Source: Streptomyces sp. 1331.2 (lineage in GTDB: Bacteria > Actinomycetota > Actinomycetes > Streptomycetales > Streptomycetaceae). From it: a DNA stretch of 64,000 nucleotides. A program made the position numbers and the translations under genes. The notes under the pieces were generated by a model that did no database searches, had not been told where the DNA came from, and worked only from the letters and a program-made list of their open reading frames with translations. Below, piece by piece: positions 61,801-64,000 of this stretch. Location of the stretch: NCBI RefSeq assembly GCF_900199205.1, contig NZ_OBMJ01000001.1, forward strand, positions 3,351,001 through 3,415,000, read 5' to 3'. Each line of letters opens with the position of its first letter. Within the stretch, counting starts at the first letter, position 1.

Positions 61801-64000
61801 GGGCGGTGGCCGGTGCCCGGGGTCACCGGGGCGGTCAGCGGCGGCTCCGGCGCGGGGGCCCGGTGCAGCCCGGCGACCAGCTCGCCGATGTTCCGCAGGC
61901 GCGAACGGAGTTGGGAGGCGAACGCCATCTCGTTCGAGGACACCGGCGGCATCGCGTCCGGGTTGGTGGCCTCGGTGACGAAGCGGAGCCTGACCCGGAC
62001 CGGGCGGCCACCGGGCTGGTCCTCGGGCGGGAACAACTCCCGGGCCTGGGTGTCGGCGGTCTGCTGGAGCGCCTGCCGCCGCTCTCGGGTCAGCTCTGCG
62101 CCGTGGTCCCTCACCTGGACGACCAGTTCGGTGTCCGGCTGCCCCTCGCCGTCCGGCCGCACCCGGCGGTAGCCGATGGAGTAGTCGATGTCGCCCTCCA
62201 CCACGGGCCGCTCCCACAGCGTGAGCCCCCCGTCCTCCCCGTCCCCGTGGCGGGCGGGCTGCCACTCGGTGGGGCGGTGCACCAGGTGCTGCCCGTCCCG
62301 GGTGATGCCCTCGATCCGCACGCCCTGGGACGTCCCGATCCACCGCAGGCTGCCGTCCGGCAACTCCTCTTCGAACACCCGGGCCCGGTACGCCCGGTCG
62401 ACCCGCTCCAGGACGTCCTCGGACACCCAGGAGTCGGGGTAGAAGGTGCGGGCCGGTTGGCCGTCGGGGCGGTGCCAGCGGGACGGGAAGTCGCTCAGCG
62501 GCGAGTTCGGCGCGACCTGCGGGTCCAGGAAGTAGGCGGGCGCCCGGTAGGTGCCGTTGCGGTTGGTGCCCACGACCGTCCCGATGTGGACGCCGTGCAC
62601 GGCCGCGTCGACGGGCCGGCGGCTGCTGTGGTGGTGGAAGCCCGTGAGGGCGTGCCGGTCCCCGTAGCGGGTGAGGTCCTCGACCCGGTGGCCGTAGGGG
62701 TGCGGGACGGGCCGCGGGACGAAGGCCTCCGCGGTGAGCCCGCTCTGGTCGGCGGCGGGGCGGAAGGAGGTGAACTCGCCCGCCCGGATCCCGCCCTCGA
62801 TCCGCACGCCGGCGTACTCGCCGACCCAGTGCTGCGAGAGGCTTCCGTGCCCGGTGATCCCGCCGTTGCGGCGGGCGTGCAGGTAGGCCTGCTGCGCCGC
62901 GTACACCGCGTCCTCGGCCGTCCAGTGCGCGGGGAACATCGTCCGGAACCGGTCGCGCGCCGCTTCGCCGGCGTCGGCGCGGTAGGTGCCGTTGGCGTTC
63001 TCCGCCCCGGGCAGCCGCGGGAGCCGGCGCCGGTCGGCGGCCGGCGGCGGGGCCAGGTGGCCGCCGAGGCGGTCCGGGCCGTCGAAGAGCGAGATCCGGC
63101 GGGCGTCCTCGCCGAACGTCGCCCGCAGCGGGAACTCGCCCGCGGGCACCGGCCGGGGGGCGGTGCCGAAGACCCGGTCGAGGACGGCGCCCAGCTCGTT
63201 CAGGTTGTGCGGCCGGAGCGACACCGGCGGGGACTGCCGCTCCGTCGCCACGGGGTGCTGCGCGTCGTACCAGACCCGGCCGAACTCGTCCCGGCCGGGC
63301 GCGGTCATCAGGCCGAACTCCGGGTGGACGGGCCGCGGGCCGACGTCCTGGCGCCGGTACTCGTCGACCAGGCCGAGCAGGTGGCCGACCTCGTGGCCGA
63401 TCACCCGTGGCTCGGTGTCCACGCCCCAGTGCTGGGCGTGCTCCTGCGAGGTGTGGGGCTGCACCTCGACGACGTGGTGGGCGTCCTCCGGGTTGTCGAC
63501 GAACCGGACGGCGACCTCCAACAGGTCACCGTCGGGCAGCCGCTGGCCCTGGTTGAGGACGTCCCGGACGCCTGCCTCCGCGTTCAGCCGGACCAGGTCG
63601 AGCTGCTGCTCGACTTCGGCCGGGGATCCCTCCAGGCCTTCGGCCTCCAGGTGGATCCGTACGGTCAGGACGGTCCTGGTGTCGCCACCGGGCTCCTGCA
63701 CCCGCCGGGCCTCGTAGGACTGGATGAACTGGGCCTGCTGGGAGCGCAGGAAGCGGTCGACGGGCGGGCGCACCTCCGCCGTCGCCAGCACCCGGCCGGA
63801 CCCGGTGGACGCCGGATCGCCGGAGTGGCGGCCGCCGGGCGCCGCCCAGACGTCCACGACCCGCCCGTTGCGCACCCGCAGCCGGAGGCGGACGCCGCCG
63901 AACTCCCCGGTGAGGATCTCCTCCGGCCGGCCCCTGCTCGGGCCGTTGTGCTCCGTGAAGACCCGGTGGGCGGCGTAGCGGGCGTCGTCCAGCGTCCAGT
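46803..64000 (-). CDS. giant multidomain protein (5' end outside window)
   Basis: More than 5,700 residues are visible; translation continues in frame to the window edge, so the N-terminus is missing. From N to C: a zincin (HEVGHLLGLVDE, 63.4 kb), a region of EndoU-like repeats, a second zincin (HELGHHLGLRDE, 58.6 kb), a third (HEIGHHLGFPDE, 54.7 kb), an OTU-type cysteine protease (GNGLCLLNA and GVDHYDG, about 52.4-51.85 kb), six beta-rich modules of about 240 residues (51.65-47.45 kb) and an acidic/basic C-terminus ending LSLEEEIVKALNL. Nine copies of W.GE..GVRIEG and seven of G.VRL.V..ENG.I.DFW mark internal repeats. No signal peptide is in view. The mix of protease, nuclease-like and repeat modules suggests an effector or surface protein. 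Confidence 0.88.
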   Translation of the reverse strand, partial: WTLDDARYAAHRVFTEHNGPSRGRPEEILTGEFGGVRLRLRVRNGRVVDVWAAPGGRHSGDPASTGSGRVLATAEVRPPVDRFLRSQQAQFIQSYEARRVQEPGGDTRTVLTVRIHLEAEGLEGSPAEVEQQLDLVRLNAEAGVRDVLNQGQRLPDGDLLEVAVRFVDNPEDAHHVVEVQPHTSQEHAQHWGVDTEPRVIGHEVGHLLGLVDEYRRQDVGPRPVHPEFGLMTAPGRDEFGRVWYDAQHPVATERQSPPVSLRPHNLNELGAVLDRVFGTAPRPVPAGEFPLRATFGEDARRISLFDGPDRLGGHLAPPPAADRRRLPRLPGAENANGTYRADAGEAARDRFRTMFPAHWTAEDAVYAAQQAYLHARRNGGITGHGSLSQHWVGEYAGVRIEGGIRAGEFTSFRPAADQSGLTAEAFVPRPVPHPYGHRVEDLTRYGDRHALTGFHHHSSRRPVDAAVHGVHIGTVVGTNRNGTYRAPAYFLDPQVAPNSPLSDFPSRWHRPDGQPARTFYPDSWVSEDVLERVDRAYRARVFEEELPDGSLRWIGTSQGVRIEGITRDGQHLVHRPTEWQPARHGDGEDGGLTLWERPVVEGDIDYSIGYRRVRPDGEGQPDTELVVQVRDHGAELTRERRQALQQTADTQARELFPPEDQPGGRPVRVRLRFVTEATNPDAMPPVSSNEMAFASQLRSRLRNIGELVAGLHRAPAPEPPLTAPVTPGTGHRPPTRTRLADLEAAGLDAPAFAPAHADHEGRGLPREWTAAEGRYAARRVAEQQLASLGADETGTVTGRFAGVELRVTLEGGRITGFEGTPGQTFADQYRSRAERHQPDLMALHADAGAPIHHQPEPPVLEAGGIWQWLDDGYGTPYEPVRPSAPWPATEHTVDDNGVVRVHTWETVDGVHPQSPEADFPQNWRRPADSRGSAVYYPQHWSADETWHHVQEAYSNRTSETFLPPEARRVRTIGADGGPQFLDLTGGDAWHWAGESGGVRIEGVFYQGAIYLHSPTLVQPQVRFGSQAGLDGDPFGVPSRVRRMVFEDGVEGVELSAQIRVGRAAGVGDEAFAEAQLRMQALADEFVGQSLVPGDLPFRLRLDFVEVLAGEGVLVGGPEPQHLAELLPDLVSEVHNAGLGDLTAGLLLDAPEVPPAHAPGTWVHGEAEDLTAMFAADLPAHAGRGLPSDWTPEQRRYAADWVASHHPGRPVGETAPDGTPAPTVHRGSFGGVRLSVLTENGLIVDFWSAPGGLPRPVVHESGGPWQRSEDPGGAGPYEPLRPGSAWPATTHTVDDNGVVRVHAWQTVPGVDPESPEAAFPQNRRRPADSPGTAVYYPQHWTAEDTLVKVWQAYHNAHHREHFEAGERDVWITGPDGEPQFVQLAQLSSAEGDGIAEHWVGEVDGVRIEGIRLNGEMALHSPTLVQPQVRFGSQVPLDGDPFGVPSRVRRTVSEDGVEGVELSAEIRVGRAAGVGDEAFAEAQLRMQALADEFVAQSLVPGDLPFRLRLDFVEAPAGDGVLVGGPEPQHLAELLPDLVDEVHNAGLGDLTAGLLLDAPEVLPAHAPGTWVHGEAEDLTGLFAADLPATAGRGLPSAWTPEQQRYAAHWVAAHEDGRPLHEQAPDGPPAPTVHRGGFGDVRLNVLTENGLIVDYWAEPSARRVSGDEDLGPVLAVVGPPRDPFLAGLDDREVQGFTVQRIARRDDTGAVVDRETVLTVRLHLDTDRLDLTDARTRRELAELRKRTAEGADRTFNLGQRLPNGDLLRVRTQLVDRPGDGASTVVVEPKDLRESHQEWHLRSASYFIGHELGHHLGLRDEYREASHRRRPVYPDGSLMATHLTDRRGRFAIDSADNATGDREPHVTDTLLQPRHLRQLGAVVDGALRSAGLDALAPNVPHTADGLPPTVKLSGDVVLRSLFGGPDGRGGHLMPYPGSDRPAPERVPGAVNRNGTFLVREDLRHRTETSRSAGDVEGRRTRVMFPSHWTLEQTVYAVEQAHLAARRAGTVDRRPTASAGGASDGPADVTYRWTGEYAGVRIEGEVRGDRILSFRPSHDQAGLDVPTHLPWRGKDPAFTQAAEDHLRYGDRLVLDGAHTAAGFGSGVFHGVRVRELAGSANPNGTYQAKVWFLDPKVSPDSPEAWISSHWYRRNDAPTHTMYPRDWRQSRIERAVEEAHRNRRTVSTDGRTEQWVGEADGVRIEGITRDGVHLTHRPTAEQPAPSRHEPGATVTASPARQVPIGPAGRLHGALRELVSADGTRELELTVRVHVDPAEAAAYQGNLRAELQRHADRLLGGAEGEPRVRLRLAITADPAAAHPRGPEDLPALLRALDEQQVDPEDGIRDALFALVPDLMDAAQAELHTYVRDLAQQHPAVGAPPLRAPGAPGTGTRLPANELTHLATDQAAAVAAAMPNLRPDAGRGMPDTWTDEQRRTVAHNVLEAAREKGVTADTFRWGLVTFALEIRTENGMIVDFQGLPRAAQPNQAPAPHRAPEPHESSADAQSPAAPHREAQPDEQSEPLYTMPILGAGGSFSAWTAPTPVGPPPGGVWHRVGAVGAPPPEPVRPPSWPATDHSVGHNGVVRVHDWTPVPGVVPGSPEAQLPWNLRRAADAPAKAVYYPLDWTGQATRQRVEEAFANAFHSERMPDGTLHWAESPTSADGLVPMAGGEVRYWIGEAGGVRIEGLSVDGRVVAHSPTLNQPHAAHTVWAEDHIVHDGVLHDAGDEYGVPLRVRRVLFDSGQEGVEILADLELVHPGGPNHPDVEAAQRHLQDLVDAHFGNLPGAGLVRLRLNYVEGTEDAPQLDVVNDTVTSLAELFQDLSDALDATGLAGLTGELLHGSPPLDHQARRLAVAENQPPDPVDPVAGWVHGQAPAIAQAFAPVLEPGAGRRLPATWPDDMKRYAAHWVVTHNEPRSAHESAPGGPPAPRIHRGDFGGVRVAVKVEGGLVSDFWGEPHHRRVSAAEDLGQPLTTAVPPRNDFVRGLQLRGGQRFEVHRVELRDDTGRVVDHEKVLTVRLHLDTRRLDLQRPDVREALEALKSRVAEGVDQAYNLGQRLPDGDLLRVRVVLLDTPGPAAQTVAIHPEPGRVHHRAWHFGTPAVTLGHEIGHHLGFPDEYRESANGQRRRPMYPDGGQMGSRLLLPGGRLHNDADHPPGGPIRRLPDTVLQPRNLRQLGSAIDLALGTPSRVPAADSTGKPVQHGGFTADGLPRRVSLGGDVIETALHGDRKGRGGHLYPTLGSGRTRPAEVAGSLNRNGTFEVAATTAERVMHSGRRSGDFDQTRSPLATRTMFPKHWTAEQAVYAAEQAHLAARRAGDAPQPGRPPAGTGLPVGPRPGEHPLTARRAVGIERAGDATYHWLGEYDGVRIEGEVRGGRIVSFRPSTWQDGLDTPAQSPWRPVDSVFSQLTEDHVRYGNRRTLDGAHHVPNPVANQFRGVRVDQPWKTNDNGTYRAAVWYLDPKVHPDSPEARFPGNWHRRDDWRTHTLYPAAWTPAKVEQAVAQAYADRRTQSPPGARPEHWIGLADGVLIEGVTEDGRHLTHRPATVQPHRQWSAADIVAQSPVWVGSLGTTAYIPGAFRHVRFDSGQNGVELALNVHLGGLTDTPNNRAELQRRLDEFFGRAGGEPLVRVRLDFAADPGQALRRRPGLDPVAVVMEADRQAGLRTDPRHAAATRDNGLLTALDVLIPDVLQTAGRDLPAFARFLAAHNPAPLTQVAAVPQVRPLRAPDAPWTGARPPAGDMAAEFGPRVDRAMPNLAADAGRGMPAAWAPADRRSLAYHLLEDAQRRLALGGAAGAALPVEIVRDFPTHRVTVRQQNGLITDFWATPRPDASGPGGGVRPAPLHAMSHDGLEVPLGVEEFGLPGARVKVSGNGLCLLNAVAVSAPHLVSGSGSGGGIHALRRAVENHYRDLAPEDFPAEVLRGLRGQLLGRLGELSDRQLLAYVPEADRPSFAGMRRSELEGIVAQYITDGHSPALPHEREALLRTVRNWRSQWGTAAGEMLPAALAHALGIRLRLMHHDGIHDRGVLGPEGGQPVTVYYNGVDHYDGSRPVEPVLRPRHEEHADARGREHAQERADEDVLPGKATEQERSEQEKSDGQLLGELFEEPKPEPPARPAAIAGTDLVIGLTEHEAAVRDKVIDVLARITPGDRAAIRSFADAYFGPATLRPVLAALSRGEVWTAPFDGSGWSGSISLRGEVLKRTFLRQEKIEIENGADRTVLTGTRGDLRSQYNLGFQGKHASGTGDLAELVGYFHDRGSSEVRLDAGGQVARSKTATLNDVYATELKLELDFGDLRHESALVHTEDGRRTATVEVGTTVGIPVHDPADETPRVPPKRLLDGRIGGQDIVLDLSPRGEQHGLRPVEALLHGVEAKAVRELGEHWPALRRKLLTEVDFVRLQRDLKSMTADEPVTVVLTDRRGRTLASVGITARVVDPHQVGTTKETEFTIGTVHQQVHSSVTDRAHATQLPVVPTFGPKADGALVNAGATGRLGREHVEVSGHAQLSQLTSKSKVPGVVYDGTVRFELTFNGRDEKHPAGEAGVKLLVDRADTGDAPGEPPAPEQPASEPPGPVAAKAPPEHVWTEGLDETVVLRDLESTAALRRAVDAKGRELFGDGWSSVREEVMHAFGQPRLASRLTAMTRGEPLELKLHGKDGVVVTATAELAKLTYRREDAKAELNQVNETGEFSADRRLLTRTFAGQGQLGGVVRKETPGIELSATGSGQQRDRFAWRGRDADRSYASGKHGVAQAIYGAELVLEVRFGEAAGRPGGTSVSERVRVELGLDSRETTDVTVHRNADGEPEFTPETPKPPKPAQDVAEAPYRTPQRMAERHQLNASYVVHTLTGAARVRETVTEAVWAKYGDLSDEVRFRIGETFGRVAFKTQLSQLTRGGRITETVSGKTWRADITVTAELGASTYHSTTEKYEFESGTQTSSGQGYARDRLNRYTGGVLGKLKTTFVDVTAGYTHRIDRTYGGAADTIASVSNRGKHTEPAVFFDTATRYRVEVRFTRLGLHDGTFRDHVDGSARVAVPRRDALPVDAGAAPPAPATTRQPAGYLDHRRLDSSTVVGDVYPLHQGRSLAESVLHQLDRTEGNPFGSDREGIVRKLTEELTPTRLQARLKAMTAGDAIIVRHGRTTVQIDAVLLDRSDHLGGTGTTEFNAATQVNHSFASSDGVTNFGAGHGNNLTVGVNGTIPVAGAVPVTVGLTGTVGWGKDHMDILSRSTGAGMASKAKVPGSAYDGDAQLRLRITRRPLTGASTTVVRTARIGYEAIVETGETRPAPESKPKAGSTTGSTTESTAQEAPPPQPVPVVEPEQVAVPVPPARVWQGLRDTDVLRWLGDVGGVQDLVRLRGREYFGARAWRQLGAAVENITSHSHLSALFGTASRGTEIATASPGRWLLGQDKGVEVRVKLLELVHRTNDTAVELSPANSLASGSVLTELNARQAGLQAQVGVKLAGDLTHTPGLTGGAQRLWRDGGALGETGPLVVNGKGSVPMARYAGAAEIEVTFFDGSRESVAERGLVPFTVDLPLSETTDRQVPADHYLTFSEDAGDGKPRFGGDALLLDDVRRALEQDGSLPPAVGQERLQSTVRWGRAAYGREFTTATPEGLAHVRAVDRLVELAGGTSTGTVALVRELLGTPEGAEPTTDGLRRVADFVLRCRERGEPCTLADLRDWFALRRPAPPLFAPEHPEHPEPQERSEPPAPPLARQAQPKDAFVLSLEEEIVKALNL
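47450..51655 (-). repeat. six ~240-residue modules in the giant protein
   Basis: Six degenerate copies, about 675-765 bp apart, each begin with a helical header (for example LTEVDFVRLQRDLKSMTADEP, RLASRLTAMTRGEPLEL, TPTRLQARLKAMTAGDA; parts only) and end with a beta-rich stretch closed by patterns such as YDGTVRFELTF or YGAELVLEVRFGE. Starts fall near 51655, 50980, 50265, 49500, 48785 and 48030. Confidence 0.75.
51850..52430 (-). other. OTU-like cysteine protease domain in the giant protein
   Basis: The catalytic Cys lies in VSGNGLCLLNAV, corresponding to GDGxCLxxA of OTU proteases. A helical part (LRRAVENHYRDL, HALGIRLRLMHHDG) leads to NGVDHYDG, which carries the catalytic His and the following aromatic-acid pair. 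Both catalytic residues are present, so activity as a deubiquitinase-like protease is plausible. Bacteria lack ubiquitin, so the target could be a eukaryotic host or a self-processing site. Confidence 0.75.
54660..54712 (-). other. zincin active site, copy 3
   Basis: TLGHEIGHHLGFPDEYRE: HExxHxxGxxDE with Asp/Glu as the third zinc ligand, as in snapalysin-type metzincins. It is followed by a conserved RRRPMYPDGGQM. Confidence 0.8.
58551..58601 (-). other. zincin active site, copy 2
   Basis: FIGHELGHHLGLRDEYRE, with the same extended motif and the same following YPDGSLM. Confidence 0.8.
59222..59752 (-). repeat. long direct repeat A in the giant gene
   Basis: This stretch is almost identical, base for base, to 60440-60970 (offset 1218 bp, a multiple of 3). 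Identity is far higher than among the other modules of the protein, so the duplication or gene conversion is recent. Confidence 0.9.
60440..60970 (-). repeat. long direct repeat B in the giant gene
   Basis: The partner of 59222-59752. The unit of about 1.2 kb includes a DFW-type module and an EndoU-like VRIEG module; flanking parts (59988-60140 and 61187-61340) are also clearly similar but more diverged. Confidence 0.9.
63359..63410 (-). other. zincin active site, copy 1
   Basis: VIGHEVGHLLGLVDEYRR, with all HExxHxxGxxDE positions; followed by HPEFGLM in the position of YPDGSLM. Confidence 0.8.

Noticed and set aside
40473..64000. Locus as an ordinary polymorphic toxin with an immunity gene
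   Set aside because: No small immunity-like gene follows the giant ORF, and its C-terminus is a repeat/linker region rather than a compact toxin domain.

Overview
The window is very GC-rich actinobacterial DNA. A conservon operon with a CYP157/CYP154 pair, leaderless promoters, an in-frame TTA codon, an LCP protein and a mycosin all point to Streptomyces or Kitasatospora. It reads as ordinary chromosome with dense short operons up to about 40.4 kb, then one large minus-strand locus that runs off the right edge.

Left part (1-13.6 kb). Three tandem bacterial Y RNAs, two of them carrying tRNA-mimic modules, sit directly upstream of a Ro60/TROVE gene. They are followed by an L-2-hydroxyglutarate oxidase, TrmB, a PrsW-type membrane protease, initiator tRNA-Met with a strong terminator, and an LppX/LprG-like lipoprotein. 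Next comes a promoter-driven, highly structured RNA with a 12-residue ORF behind a near-perfect anti-anti-Shine-Dalgarno sequence. After it lie an uncharacterised membrane protein, two acetyltransferases, a methyltransferase-like protein, a stand-alone sensor-domain protein and an M23 peptidase under a c-di-AMP (ydaO) riboswitch.

Middle part (14-31.5 kb). A hydrolase/TetR operon has a perfect palindrome filling its promoter spacer. It is followed by four related hairpins in non-coding DNA and a SpoIIE-type phosphatase. The conservon is cvnABCD plus two P450s: it appears leaderless, cvnC carries a TTA codon, the first P450 lacks EXXR, and the two P450 genes overlap by 154 nt. Then come a PEP mutase/AhpD pair, a TANGO2/NRDE protein, UppP, an esterase-like hydrolase, an ECF41 sigma factor facing its probable target (a carboxymuconolactone decarboxylase with an exact ECF41 promoter), a frameshifted MocR regulator, and an XRE-cupin regulator with a tiny membrane protein.

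Right part (31.5-64 kb). A ThDP pyruvate oxidase-like enzyme, a GH65 phosphorylase with beta-phosphoglucomutase, VOC and SRPBCC proteins and an LCP ligase precede the most unusual locus. This is a minus-strand cluster of (i) a giant protein of more than 5,700 residues whose N-terminus lies outside the window, (ii) a membrane protein with a long Pro/Gly-rich stalk and a golvesin-like outer domain, (iii) a fusion of a parallel beta-helix with two EccA/CbxX-type AAA+ domains, and (iv) a mycosin-like S8 protease overlapping (iii) by ATGA and lacking the catalytic Asp. The giant protein has three HExxHxxGxxDE zincin copies, nine EndoU-like repeats, an OTU-type cysteine protease domain and six C-terminal modules of about 240 residues. 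EccA-like and mycosin partners suggest a type VII secretion-linked giant effector or surface protein, but no core type VII component (EccB/C/D/E, WXG100) is in the window, so the link is an inference.
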